This document shows, one piece after another, positions 17,518 to 61,699 of a DNA stretch of 64,000 nucleotides. Numbering within the stretch: position 1 is the first letter of the stretch; each line of letters opens with the position of its first letter. The notes beneath the pieces were generated by a model. It ran no database searches and was not told the origin of the DNA. It was given only the letters and a program-made list of their open reading frames with translations. The stretch covers positions 26,656,376-26,720,375 of the forward strand of contig NC_080717.1 in NCBI RefSeq assembly GCF_019097595.1, given 5' to 3'. The position numbers and the translations under genes were made by a program. The stretch comes from Hemibagrus wyckioides. Taxonomy: Eukaryota > Chordata > Actinopteri > Siluriformes > Bagridae.

Positions 17518-17799
17518 CATAATGGATGTATTTCAGATTCGCATGATATAGTTACGCATTTTAAACATTTTTACACAACAACTTCCCCTAGGATGTTCAT
17601 ATGATGTGAGTTTTGAGTAAACATGTATGTGTTCTTTTCTCATTCCAGGGAATGAGCTTCAAGCGCATGCACATTTCCAGTAAGAGGAAGTGAATTTTAC
17701 ATTTTAGCAAAATCACAAACAGAAATGAAACTCAATATAATCGGACAACAGAAACGCAAAAATCTTCAGTGTTTCCCTAAGGTTGCAAAATCCTACCTT

Positions 17800-50586
<32,787 letters not shown>

Positions 50587-51115
50587 TTTTATATATATAT
50601 ATCACTCCGAAAACCGATTCGAGTATTTCTCACATGAAGTGTGGCTCGTTGACGAAACTATCCGAGTTCCTCTCTTCCCTTCTCCTTTCCTTTTTGCCAT
50701 AGGACTTTCTTTAACTGAACAGCAAAACTTGCTCAGTTGCCATCGCGACCCAGTGGACTTAGTACTACAATCTGTTTCAATCACGATTTCACAACAAGGA
50801 GAACAGATGGGGCTGGGACGTACCATTATTCAACCACACACGGGGGGAGGACGCGAACCAAAACAAAGTAGACGCGGAATGAAACGGAGGGTGTTTTTAC
50901 GAAATGGTCATTCTGGCACAACAACAGACGATCTGAAATGACAACTAAATCAAAGTTTTGAGGAAACTCCCAAACGACGTATAATCGACAGTTCTTTATT
51001 TTTTCCGTGGGAACCGCCTACGCGCTAAGATGGTGCGACCCCATTTAAAGGGAAACGCACGCGCCGTTTGGGCTGGAGTTGTGCGCGTGAGGGTGCGCGG
51101 CGTTGCCGTAGCTGG
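50587..51115 (-). promoter_or_regulatory. cecr2: candidate cecr2 5' UTR and promoter
   Basis: Lies directly upstream of the cecr2 start codon (50586, minus strand). Positions 51005-51115 are the most GC- and CpG-rich part of this neighbourhood, with several GCGCG-type words near 51055-51105. The immediate 5' leader next to the start is AT-rich. Inferred from position and composition only; the transcription start is not determined. Confidence 0.45.
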
Positions 51116-51750
51116 GAATTACGATAACATCAAAACAATAGATAAATAAGACACTCAGCGTTTATCATCTCTTATCACAATCCCACACAACTTTTTTTTT
51201 TTTTAAATATAATGTTAATCAGTGTTATATTATTAATAAAGTACCGTGCCAATTAGGCAGAATCATCACTCAGCACTGTTTACCAAAAATAATAAAACAG
51301 CACAGATTATAAAACATGCAAAGAGCTAGACTTTTACTTCAATGAAAGCAGAGAAGAAGAAAAAAAAACGAATGATAGTAGTGTTAGAATTTGCATTTAA
51401 TGTTATGAATTAGCGCCACCTGTCGGGGAAAACATGTCACTAGAAAGAGCGTTCAGGTGCTAAAACGCTTATAACGTGACTATTATTACTATTACTACTA
51501 TTACTAGTGGGCAGCTTTTAGTTCCTTCGAACATGAAGAAATATCAGTGAAATAAAACTTGAAATACATTTTTACTGTATTCTCCATTTTGTTCTGTGAT
51601 TTCATTTTGTCCTTTTCATAAAGGGTGCCAATAATTTTAGAGTTGCCCTACATGATGTCTACGTGAGCAACAAGTTATTGTTATTAATGTCACTTAATAA
51701 ATCCTTATTTCCTAGTTCCTTCTAGCATTTTTTCTAGCAAAAAAAATGTA
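51116..51750. other. intergenic, no gene seen
   Basis: AT-rich sequence between the cecr2 promoter region and the transposon nest. No recognised feature. Confidence 0.35.
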
Positions 51751-52070
51751 TACGGTCACATGAATGTAATATGGAGTTGTCCCACCCTTTGCAGCTATAA
51801 CAGCTTCAACTCTTCTGGGAAGGCTTTTCACAAGGTTTAGGAGTGTGTTTATGGGAATTTTTCACCATTCCTCTAGAAGCACATTTGTGAGGTCAGGCAC
51901 TGATGTTGGACAAGAAGGTCTGGCTTACAGTCTCCGCTCTAATTCATCCCAAAGGTGTTCTATGGGGTTGAGGTTCAGGGTTTGGGCTAAGGGGCCGAGA
52001 CCAACCCCTGAAAAACACCTGAATTCAATGATTTGGAGGGGTGTCCCAAAACTTTTGGCAATATTGTGTA
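51751..52070 (-). mobile_element. Tc1-derived fragment with one terminal repeat
   Basis: Reads as the complement of the C-terminal transposase end (GGGAAGGCTTTTCACAAGGT and AATTCATCCCAAAGGTGTTC). After an internal deletion it reads the complement of the left end (GGGTGTCCCAAAACTTTTGG, CAATATTGTGTA). The opposite end lacks a clear terminal repeat. Non-autonomous. Confidence 0.85.
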
Positions 52071-52226
52071 TATATTCTATATAAGTCTATTAAACCTAAA
52101 TTTTTCACATTTTTGTTCTGTTGGTGAATAATTTAGGTTCCTTTATCCAAGAAATAAATGCATAAAATTAACAAAATTATCTGCCAATAGAATAAGACTA
52201 TTTCACAATTGTAATTAGGGGAAGTG

Positions 52227-52310
<84 letters not shown>

Positions 52311-52370
52311 CAGATGTATTTTATTGATCCCATGAGGGAAATTTTTGTGTTACAGCAGCTTAGTCAGTTA
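52227..52370 (-). repeat. (GATA)n with retroposon tail
   Basis: About 21 GATA units (52227-52312). On the minus strand these follow AAATTTCCCTCATGGGATCA and ATAAAATACATCTG, i.e. a LINE/SINE 3' end of the type at 46490-46792. The microsatellite is therefore an expanded retroposon tail. Confidence 0.8.
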
Positions 52371-52407
52371 CCAGACACAACACACACAAAAATATAAAAT
52401 GTAAAAA

Positions 52408-52530
52408 AAGGCAAGGTTTCTTGCCTACCATCCAGAAGGCCTGGGTTCGATTCCCAGCCAATACCAAAACGCCAGCCACTGGATGCAGTGCCAGCTTTAC
52501 ACCTGTGCCAAGTTGACTAGTTGGTCTGCT
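52408..52530 (+). repeat. tRNA-like SINE fragment
   Basis: Contains GGCCTGGGTTCGATTCCCAG, a near-perfect tRNA T-arm/B-box, preceded by TTGCCTACCATCCAGAAGG. No full cloverleaf can be drawn and there is extra sequence downstream (CAGCCACTGGATGCAGTGCC), so a SINE head is more likely than a functional tRNA gene. Confidence 0.55.
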
Positions 52531-52583
52531 GTGGTGTATGGTGTTCTTTTTTCAGTAACTATCTATATACTAGAATTACATAT

Positions 52584-52669
52584 ACACTATATTGCCAAAA
52601 GTTTTGGGACATCCATCCAAATCATTGAATTCAGGGGTTGGGCTCGGCCCCTTAGTTCCAGTGAAAGGT
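52584..52669 (+). mobile_element. Tc1 left-end fragment
   Basis: Begins CACTATATTGCCAAAAGTTT after TA and continues through CTCGGCCCCTTAGTTCCAGT and GAAAGG, where it stops abruptly at the left arm of the inverted repeat beginning at 52670. Confidence 0.85.
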
Positions 52670-52928
52670 GACTGTTTTAACTTAACAATCAAGTCTCTAT
52701 GTAGACTCCACCGTGAATGCTCCATTGTCATAAAGTGGCACGAATTTACTCGGAAATCTACGTTTTTAACTAGAATCTTGTGAGTCTTGTGAAAACTATC
52801 CCCAGTGGAAAACTGACACGTTTCCTGTGTTGTTCATCAGGGCGACGCTACTCAACCTGGCTAGCAGAATTTACAGTTTGCATTTCCTCCCAGGGAGCCC
52901 ACAGTCACCTCTACTGGACACTGTAAGG
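52670..52928 (+). repeat. inverted repeat, left arm (about 260 bp)
   Basis: Reverse-complement match to 56885-57143. Shared landmarks include AACTTAACAATCAAG, GTGAATGCTCCATTGT, TTCATCAGGGCGA and CTACTCAACCTGGCTAGCAG. By eye the arms are roughly 80 percent identical. The repeat family is not recognised. Confidence 0.9.
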
Positions 52929-52980
52929 AGTATCCTTTTAACAAGTGAAATTATCTTGAACCTTGTCAAATATATCTAGT

Positions 52981-53490
52981 TCTAGATACATAAAGTTTTG
53001 GGACACCACCCCAAATCATTGAATTCAGGTGTTGTTTTTCAGGGGTTGGGCTCGACCCCTTAGTTCCAGTGAAAGGAACTCTTAATGCTTCAGCTTCATA
53101 CCAAGACGTTTTGGACAATTTCATGCTCCCAACTTTGTAGGAACAGTTTGGGGATGACCCCTTCCTGTTCCAACATGACTGCACACCAGTGCACAAAGCA
53201 AGGTCCATAAAGACATGGATGAGTGAGTTTGGTGTGGAGGAACTTGACTGGCCTGCACAGAGTCCTGACCTCAACCCCACAGAACACCTTTGGGATGAAT
53301 TAGAGTGGAGACTGTGAGCCAGACCTTCTCGTCCAACATCAGTGCCTGACCTCACAAATGTGCTTCTAGAGGAACGGTCAAAAATTCCCATAAACACACT
53401 CCTAAACCTTGTGGAAAGCCTTCCCAGAAGAGTTGAAGCTGTTATAGCTGCGAAGGGCGGGACAACTCCATATTACATTCATGTGCATGG
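52981..53490 (+). mobile_element. Tc1 fragment truncated against an L2 LINE
   Basis: Starts inside the left terminal repeat (AAAGTTTTGGGACACC) and carries the C-terminal part of the transposase: [18 protein letters not shown], then [17 protein letters not shown], then [18 protein letters not shown]. Two in-frame stops are present. The right terminal repeat is missing: sequence changes to L2 LINE at about 53490. Confidence 0.88.
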
Positions 53491-55400
53491 AAGACTTAAA
53501 CACTGAGACTGTGTCTGAATCCCCAACACTAACTGGAAGGCTGTTCCACAACCGTGGGGCTTTGTAAGAGAAAGCTCTGCCCCCTGATGTAGCCTTTGCT
53601 ACTTGAGGTACTACCAAATAACCTGCACCCTTTGATCGGAGAGACCATTTATAGATTAGTAATAGTATTTTATAATCAATGTGAAATTTGACTGGGAGCC
53701 ATTGCAGTGTGGCTAAGATAGGAGTGATGTGTTCATATCTTCTGGTTCTAGTTAGGACTCTAGCTGCTTCGTTCTGGACTAACTGGAGCTTGTTTCAGCT
53801 CCTACTGGAACATCCAGACAGTAAGGCATTACGATAAGCCAACCTGGAGGTAACAAAGGCATGAACTAGTGTTTCTGCATCCTAACTGACATCATATTTC
53901 TTATCGTAGCAATATTTCTGAGATGAAAGAAGGTTACCCTAGTGATGTTATCTACATGAGCTTCAAATGAAAGACCAGAGTCAATAATCAGACCAGACAG
54001 AAAGACAGTTACTCTGTAATCAGAAAGCTTACTTCTAGCCGCATGTGGTCCTAGTACAAGCACCTCTGTCTTGTCAGAGTTAAGCAGGAGGAAGTTAGTG
54101 ACCATCCAGTGTCTACTGTCCTTTACACATTCTTCAGTCTTCAGTCTTCAATAAACTGGTGTCTCTGATCTGACTTCACTGAAACATATAGCTGTGTGTC
54201 ATCAGCATAACAGTGGAAGCTAATACCATGTTTACTAATAATTACACCAAGGGGCAGCATGTATAAGGAGAAAAGCAGTGGGCCTAAGACAGAACCTTGT
54301 GGAACACCGAACATAAACTTGGTATGCATAGAGAAGTCACCATCTAGATCTACAAACTGATAACGGTCAGTCAAATAAGACCTGAGCCAGGAGAGTGCTG
54401 ATCCTTTAACGCCAATAACATGTTCTAGCCTATCAAGTAGAGTAGTGTGGTCAATGGTGTCAAAAGCTGCACTAAGATCCAGTAGCACCAGTAAGGAGAC
54501 ACAACCCTGATTACAAGCCAGTAACAGGTCATTGACCACTTTAACCAGTGCTGTCTCTGAGCTATGATGAGGTCTAAATCCTGACTGATACATTTCATGA
54601 ATGTTATTCCTTTGTAAGTATGAACATAACTGCTGTGCTACAGCCTGTTCTAGGGTCTTGGAGATAAAGGGCAGGTTTGATACTGTCCTATAGTTGGACA
54701 GCTGACAGGGGTCAAGGTCCGGTTTTTTAATCAGGGGTTTGATAACCGCTAGCTTAAAAGATTTAGGCATATAGCCAGTGGGAAGGGAAGAATTTATCAT
54801 TTTTAGAAGGGGTTCGGTAGCTACTGGTAATAGCTGTTTCAGGTAAGACGTGGGTAAGGGATCTAGTATGCAGGTTTTGAAGATGAAATTAGTGAAATTA
54901 GATCAGGCTCTTGAAGTGGAGTAAAGCATTCTAAGCTCTGATCAGAAATAGTTATATTATCTACAGGATTATCTATCAGATGGTTTGGTTTTAAATTAAA
55001 AGTGTGCGCTTTTCTGCAGTGCTTTTACTCCTAGTCAGTTGTGCTACAGTACTAAATAAAATTTTAGGATTGCTTTTGTTATCTTCGATTAGGGCAGAGA
55101 GATATGCTGATCTAGCAGCACTAAGAAAATTTTTGTAGCTCAGAAGGCTTACCTTTCCATGCTAACTGAAATACTGCCAATTTAGTCTGACGCCATTTAC
55201 GTTCTAGTTTCCTAGCTGATTGCTTTAAAGCTCGTGTGTGTGGTCATTGTACCAGGGTGCTAGTTTCTTCTCTTTAATTATTTTCCTGGAGCTACAGTAT
55301 CTAGGGTGTTGCGAAACACGGACTCCAGGAAATCAGTCGTCTGATCAAGTTCTGTGGGGTCAGACAGTGAACCAATTATGCGTGATAATTCTGGGAGACT
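53491..55400 (-). mobile_element. L2-type LINE, reverse transcriptase half, inactive
   Basis: Minus-strand translation covers the L2 reverse transcriptase. Fingers: [40 protein letters not shown] and [15 protein letters not shown] with the first catalytic Asp. [20 protein letters not shown], then [13 protein letters not shown] with the catalytic ADD. Downstream blocks include NSDKTEVLVLGP, TSRLDYCNALLSG, ILATLQWLPV and APRLWNSLPVSV. The longest open piece is 54141-54800; elsewhere stops and frameshifts break it. The 5' end is truncated near 55400 and the 3' UTR is lost at the Tc1 junction near 53490. Confidence 0.92.
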
Positions 55401-55404
55401 ATAT

Positions 55405-56880
55405 TTATATATATATAGAACAGGAGCACGGAGGACGCAGTTTCCACAGCGCTGCACTCAGTCCTCTCTCACGTGGACAATAAAGACACCTATGCCAGAA
55501 TGCTTTTCCTGGACTTTAGTTCAGTGTTTAACGCTGTCATCCCTTCCAAGTTAGTCACCAAACTTGGAGACGTGGGCATCAACGCATCACTATGCAACTG
55601 GCTCCTGGACTTTCTGACCAACAGGCTCCAGCATGTTCGGATAGATCGCCAATGCTCTTCCACCCTCATCCTTGGCACCGGAGTACCACAAGGCTGTGTG
55701 CTGAGTCCCTTCCTCTTCTCTCTTCACCTATGACTGCAAGCCTGTACATAGTTCCAACACAATTATCAAGTTTGCAGATGACACCACGGTGATTGGACTC
55801 ATCAAAGACAATGATGAGTCAGCTTATAGAGAGGAGGTGGACTGTCTAGCTGAGTGGTGCACTGGCAACAACCTGCTGCTCAACACTACAAAGACCAAGG
55901 AGCTCATAGTGGACTTTAGGAAGGAGAAAGGTGACACACACACACCTATTCATCTCAATGGAGAGGTGGTGGACTGTGTCACTAGCTTCAAATTCCTGGG
56001 TATCCACATCTCCGAGGATTTCTCCTGGACTACCAAAAGCTCCAGTCTGGTCAAGAAGGCTCACCAGCGCCTCTTCTTCCTGAGGGTTCTGAGGAAGAAC
56101 CATCTCTCTTCAGAAATCCTGGTAAACTTCTACCGTTGCACCATCGAGAGCATCCTGACCAGCTGTATCACTGTCTGGTATGGGAACTGCTTTGTGTCAG
56201 CCTGGAAAGCGCTGCAGAGGGTGGTGAAAACTGCACAACTCATCGTAGGAGTTCCACTTCCTAAGATGGAGGACATTTACAGGAAGCATTGTCTCAGCAG
56301 AGCATGCAAAATCATAAAGGACTTCTCTCACCCTGCCAATAGCCTCCTGACCAAGACTAGCAGGTTTAGGAACAGCTTTTTCCCCACAGCTGTTTCTTTG
56401 CCTAACTCTGCCTCCACCCGATCACACACACATTGACTGAACACATTATTATCAGTGTATATAACCTTTTCTGTATATAACCCTTTCTGTGTACAGTTTA
56501 CATATACAAATTATTTATCATAGTATACAATATCTTCCTCATTGCACACATCTAAATCATTGCACTCATTGTACATAACTCCTCTGTATACTGTTTACAT
56601 ATTTAATTATTATCATGGTATACAATACCTTCTTTATTGCACCACTATAATCATTTGCTCATTTGCACTCATTGCATTTACTCATTGCATTTACCTCCCA
56701 CTGTATGCTGTTTATATACTGTTATATATGCAAATTATTTACTGTTATATACTTATTATATATGCTAATTATTTGCACTGTGAAAATGCATTTCTGGTTA
56801 GATGCTAACTGTATTTCGTTGCCTTGTACCCACATGTGCAGTGACAATAAAGTTGAATCTAATCTAATCTAATCTATATA
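55405..56880 (+). mobile_element. Rex1-like (CR1 superfamily) LINE, 5' truncated, inactive
   Basis: Plus-strand translation: [18 protein letters not shown] with the first catalytic Asp, [16 protein letters not shown], then after a one-base frameshift near 55728 FADDTTVIGLI with the catalytic ADD. Further blocks: NTTKTKELIVDFRK, FKFLGIHISEDFSWT, FYRCTIESILTSCITVWYGNC and IIKDFSHPANSLL. The piece 55789-56436 is open. A 3' UTR follows, and the copy ends with ACAATAAAGTTGAATCTAAT and an ATCTA tandem tail at 56850-56876, as expected for this clade. Confidence 0.9.
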
Positions 56881-56884
56881 CTTG

Positions 56885-57143
56885 TTACAGTATCCAGTAG
56901 AGGCCACTGTGGGCTCTCTGAGAGAAAATGTAAACTTTCTGCTAGCCAGGTTGAGTAGCATCGCCCTGATGAACAAGACAGGAAACGTGTCCGTTTTCCA
57001 CTCGAGACGAATTTAACACAAAATTCTAGTTAAAAAACGTGGATTTCTGAGCAACTTCGTGTCACTTTCCAACAATGGAGCATTCACAGTGGAGTCTGTA
57101 GAGAGATAGTAACTTGATGCTTGATTGTTAAGTTATAACAGTC
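56885..57143 (-). repeat. inverted repeat, right arm (about 260 bp)
   Basis: Reverse complement of 52670-52928; see that entry for landmarks. It starts immediately after the tail of the Rex1-like LINE. Together the arms enclose about 4 kb of LINE and Tc1 sequence. Confidence 0.9.
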
Positions 57144-57984
57144 AGCAACAAACTGGAAAAAGCTGTTCTTTGCTCTCTTTTTCCTGGCTCCTCCGCCGAA
57201 ACCCTCCTGTGTTCTCAGGGTCATCTGATAACCAGCATGTAGGGACACTGACACTAAACACAGCCAGAGGAGGGAAAGTAACAAAAGACAAGAATATTGA
57301 TACCACACTGACCAAATATTTCTACAGTTCTGGGTGCCTCTGCACTCACTACATGATGTTTTCGATCGGAAACTTTATTAATAGTCAACCATCAATCAAC
57401 GTCAACCATCAATATCCTCAAATAACTGCCCTTGACCTGCCCCTGACCTCTTTCATTCCCCCCGAACACAACCTCCTCTTATTTCTAGCATTTCAGTTCC
57501 TGATATATCTATTACAACCTCGTAATCGACACGTTATTTCATCTCATTTATTCCATAGTTTCCTCATTCACCGTGATGTGTAACAAGCTAATTTACAAAT
57601 CTTAATTGAATTAGACTAAACTCCATGACTAGCAAGACCTTCATGGGCTTATGTGCTTTATGCTAAATTACAAATCCTAATTTCACTAGCTACCACATTT
57701 TAAAACCAAGTCTGAATTAGCTGAGCTTAAGTTTACGAGCTAAATTAAATAATTAGCGTTAACAAAACCAGCTAGCTCATTTTACAGTCTAAGTTATGAA
57801 ACCTAACTAGCTAGCTATTCCAAATCTAGCTTAACTTAACAATTTTACGAAATAGCAACTTCACAAAAAGGCAATTTATTAAGAAACAAATTGGGAAATT
57901 AAGAAGAAGATAAAACAGGTATTTGAGGTATTTGTATTTAATGCACTTCGAAGGCAAAAAATGGAAATCTGAGTTGAAGATATA

Positions 57985-58023
<39 letters not shown>

Positions 58024-58260
58024 ATCTTCCAAAACAGCTCTTAAGTGCAAAAACAAAAGTCACTCGGTTCCCGCTTCATTCCTAATCTGTGATTATTGCG
58101 CATGATGAGTGCTGTGTGGATTTGTGTGTGTGGTGTCGTGTTGCATTAGTGTAAAAGTGTGTGTCGCAGCGAGTCATTAGAAGAGGGAGGGACTTGTATA
58201 AAGGGACACAATGCTGGTGTTTGTGTAACAGCCCTTGTGTGGCGTCTGGCCCTGTCGGCT
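57144..58260. other. intergenic, no gene seen
   Basis: Includes a (TAAA)n microsatellite at 57984-58026. No exon recognised. Confidence 0.4.
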
Positions 58261-58261
58261 C

Positions 58262-58514
58262 CCTCTTGCTCTCTCTCTCTCTCGCTCCCTCCCTCATTCT
58301 CTCTCTCTCACCCTCTTTCTGTCCCCTTCTCTCTCTCTCTTGGTTACGGTTGCTGCACACATTACTTCACAAAGTGAACGAAAGACAAGTGGACACCTCG
58401 ATTGCACTCCGGATGCACCAACAGAGGTAAGAACACTCCAATCATCACATGCATGTAGTGATGATAATCCAGCCTGCTGTGTTTGAGTGGTGAGGAAAGT
58501 TTGTGTGTAGGGAG

Positions 58515-58545
<31 letters not shown>

Positions 58546-58735
58546 CAAGGGAGAGAGTAAAAGAGGTAGAGGAAGGGAGGGAGGGAGAAAGAAAAAAAGA
58601 AAGAGAGCAGGAGAGATAGAGAGGGAGGGAGACAGAGAAGGAGAGAGAGAAAGAGTGCAGAAGAGAGAGGTAGAGGGAGGGAGCGAGAGAAAAAGAGAGC
58701 AGGAGAGAGAAAGAGAGAGAGAGTAAGTGAGTGAG
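58262..58735. repeat. polypyrimidine then polypurine tracts
   Basis: A CT-rich tract (58262-58345) is followed, after about 170 bp of ordinary sequence, by a long GA-rich tract (58519-58735) with GAGAGA, GGGAGGGA and AAAGAGAGC units. The open frames rich in SLSL across it are repeat artefacts. Confidence 0.9.
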
Positions 58736-60060
58736 ATCGCTGTGCAATTTGGCAGCAGATGAGTGTGAAAGAAATCCGGCTCAGAGAGAGTGGAGAGAAG
58801 AAGAAAAAAAGGCATGCCCAGAATGCCACCAGAGCTCCACAAAGAGGGAAAGGGGGACTGAAAGAGACAGAGGAGGACGTGTTCATGCTAAAAAGAAAAG
58901 AGAGAGGAAACAGAGAGAGTGGGAAAACTCCTTCCAAACTAGGTGAGTGTACATGCCAGTGTATATGATTTGGATCAAGTGAAAAGGAGGATTGGCCGAG
59001 GTAAAAATAGAGCAGGGGTAAAGGGATTATAGAAGAGACGGATTCGTGTGTGACACAAGACGGACAGGGAAGAATGAGGGAAAGACGTGGAAAAAAAACA
59101 AAACAACGGCAGTGATGTAGAAGGAGTGGACACGTCAGCGTCCGTTCACGTTATTCTGACAGTGCACTGTGTCCTTAAAATCAACTGAAAAGCAAGAAAT
59201 AAGTCGAGGAGGTAAAAAATAAATAAAAACAAGTCTTATCTTGTTATATATCACTGATCAGCAGTCACCGAGGGAGAGAGAGAGATTGTGTTACGAGTTT
59301 GAGTTGTTGACGGTCATCACCTTCCTCTGCTACTGGCCGACAGGAAGCGGGCTCGTCGTTAAGCCCCTCGTTTGTCCCCTCGCCTTTTCCTGCTAAATCA
59401 AGGAGGTCGTAAACCTTTTAGCTGGAAGATGAAAGCAACTTTAACTGATCTGTTGTTAGCTACGTCGTTGAAGCATGACCGTCTGTAAGGACGCTTAATG
59501 TCAGTTTACTGCTTTTAGAGTATTATATAATCACTTTTTTATAGATATATGCGAGGCGAGATTGATGTGAGGAACGAAACTCTTCGTGGTGTAGGAAAAT
59601 ACGTGATGCAGTCCGGTGTGGAGGTGTATTACTGTTTGATTATTCGGTCATTTTTCTAGCACATCCTGAGGTATTTTATCCTTCTTATTGTTATCTGTTT
59701 ATTCTTATACTTACTTCTTGTTATCACTTGCGTTACAGCAGCAACTTGCGCTACACAGTCCTCCCTTCACTTTGTCTCTCAAAGTTAAAAGGACGGGAAA
59801 AACAAACCGCCGTGTCTCACAACTCGACTACCTTTCGTTTTACCCTCGACTGTTACACAGTACTGAGACTGGAGACTCCTTCCTTCCATAAATACTGAAC
59901 TCACAGAAACTTTCACCATTTCAACAATTACACATGTTTAGAATCTCTTTAGATTATGGGGCGTACAAGTCACTGCGAGTAAGCTGTTAGCGAGCACTTA
60001 GCTGTGATTTCGTAGACCTCGTGACCGATCGGTGATTTTAGTCATTAGCGCGAAATATAG
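58736..60060. other. upstream region of slc25a18, promoter not resolved
   Basis: No coding exon found. The untranslated first exon and promoter of slc25a18 could lie here, but no motif or splice donor was convincing. Confidence 0.35.
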
Positions 60061-60089
60061 CAGACTCCACGATATTCGGAGGAGCTTGC

Positions 60090-60720
60090 AACTTTTCCAA
60101 ATGATTTTTAAAAATTATTTATTTCTTTTATTGACTCAAGAACAAATACAAACACAGGACAGCAGGGGGGTTAACAAAAATAACATATAAGGGTACACAC
60201 AGGCAACAGCAATGGGGCACAAAATAAATGAATAAGTAAATAAATAAATAAAATTAAAGACCTATGTCATAACACTCACAGAGCCTTGTCATGAACTATT
60301 TTTAAAGCCTTGTCTTTTTTGAATATCGTATGCTTTCAAAATATCCTATAATGTCATTTTTGAACACAGAACAAATAAAGAGCGGTTTATTATTAGTATA
60401 ATTTTCATTCATGAATATAGAATTTAGTAAATACAAAGATAGAATTTATTAAAGATAGAAGATATTTGTCACTCTGCTCTTCCTTGCAAATTCAGTACAT
60501 GTCCAAAATAAATTGCACAATCGTCTCAGGACAGGAATGACAGAAAGAGTTGTTCTTTTTAAACTGTAGGGAAAGGTAAGATTTAATTGGGTAGTATTTA
60601 TAAAACAATTTAAAGGGGATTTCTCTTACTTTATTAGTTCAAATATATTTGTATGGTCCAAACTTTTTTTCCCAGAGGCACGTTATGGAAGAGTTATGGA
60701 TCCCAGTAACAGTTAAGTTG
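60090..60720 (-). mobile_element. degenerate L1/Tx1-like LINE, ORF2 C-terminus and 3' end
   Basis: Minus-strand translation around 60530-60660 gives REIPFKLFYKYYPIKSYLSL, followed by FKKNNSFCHSCPETIVQFI. This is the L1-clade ORF2 C-terminal pattern (IPFK..YKxYPxKxYL, then the CxxCxxxPET zinc-knuckle-like motif). Downstream, weaker similarity continues to an AT-rich 3' end with AAATAAATAA near 60110. Many stops; an old copy. Confidence 0.7.
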
Positions 60721-61334
60721 TTGAAATAGACTTCTGACTTTCTTACTGTTGTAGTGACTGGAAAACATATCTTTCCTACATAAAAATGACCTCGCATTCA
60801 ACCATCTTTGCTTCACGAACATGAGTATAGCTCATCATAGTAAGTCATTACATATGTGTGTGTTCACTGGTAGGAGTTTAAAAGGAGAATCCTGTGCTTG
60901 CAATTTCACCAATACAGGTCAAACAAAGCACAGAAAAACTTCATAAGTTGCAGAAAAATAAAATAAAAATTTTTTTGGCTGCAAAAAAATAGCAAAAAAA
61001 ACCCTGCCAAACCTGAAAGGACTGATGTGAACAGTTCACAAGAACCACATGTAGCTAATTGGGCATGGAATTAATATTCCCTTTCTTTCTTTTGTAAGAA
61101 ATACATGAAAAGTATTCGAGCTTGGGACTAGCCATAATCATTCTATGCAGATAGAATGATATTATTTGATATATTGGTCATACTTTGGCGTAATATCTTT
61201 AAACATAGTACTTTAATTGCAAAAACAATAAGGTGTAGGTAAAAAAGGATTCTTCGTCCATGCTTAATCATTTATTTGAGAAAGAACTGTGTTGATTTGT
61301 GGTGTGTACAAAGATTTCAACCTACTCTGGGATG

Positions 61335-61500
61335 TGGTTAAGGTGTTGGACTACTGGTCAGAAGGTTGCAAGTTTGAATCCCAGGTCCATCAAGTTGCCA
61401 ATGCTGGACCCTTGAGCATGGCCCTTAATTCTTAGTTGCACAAAATGAGATAAAATGTAAGGTGCTCTGGATAATGTAATCTGCATCATACAGTCACTCA
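61335..61500 (+). repeat. tRNA-SINE copy upstream of slc25a18 exon
   Basis: Reads GTGGTTAAGGTGTTGGACTA, then TCAGAAGGTTGCAAGTTTGA with a B-box-like stretch, GGACCCTTGAGCATGGCCCT, and the tail GGTGCTCTGGATAATGTAAT. Same family as 8649-8825, and the best preserved of the three copies. Confidence 0.85.
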
Positions 61501-61613
61501 GATCCATTAAATGCTGCATCCTCATTTAGATGTGATTTTTTCCTCCCAGGTACTGATGAGATGAGGACGAGTTCCACGCATACATTTGGGAAAGAAGTGT
61601 GTCTGAGTGTCTG

Positions 61614-61637
61614 AGTGTGTGTGTGTGTGTGTGTGTA
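61614..61637. repeat. (TG)n microsatellite
   Basis: About 11 TG units, some 60 bp before the slc25a18 start codon. Confidence 0.9.
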
Positions 61638-61699
61638 GGATTCTATTACCAAAGGTTGGCTCTCACGTCTTAGACTTAGAGGGCAAACAGAGAGGAAGG

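Larger units (their letters stand above)
13557..17799 (-). other. probable long 3' UTR of cecr2
   Basis: The region immediately downstream of the cecr2 stop codon (17800-17802) has no other gene and few transposons apart from the MITE at 17012-17517. Candidate polyadenylation hexamers on the minus strand occur where the plus strand reads TTTATT, for example near 15292, 14171 and 13675. The region also holds (AC)n at 16190-16224 and a GA-rich stretch at 14546-14695. The assignment is inference from position; no transcript evidence is available. Confidence 0.45.

Noticed and set aside
52428..52500. Possible tRNA gene with TGGGTTCGATTCCCAG
   Set aside because: Only the T-arm/B-box is convincing; no acceptor stem pairing or complete cloverleaf is visible, so it is treated as a SINE head.
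58294..58937. Minus-strand frames rich in SLSLSL (182 and 191 codons)
   Set aside because: Products of the GA-rich tract; low complexity and no domain.
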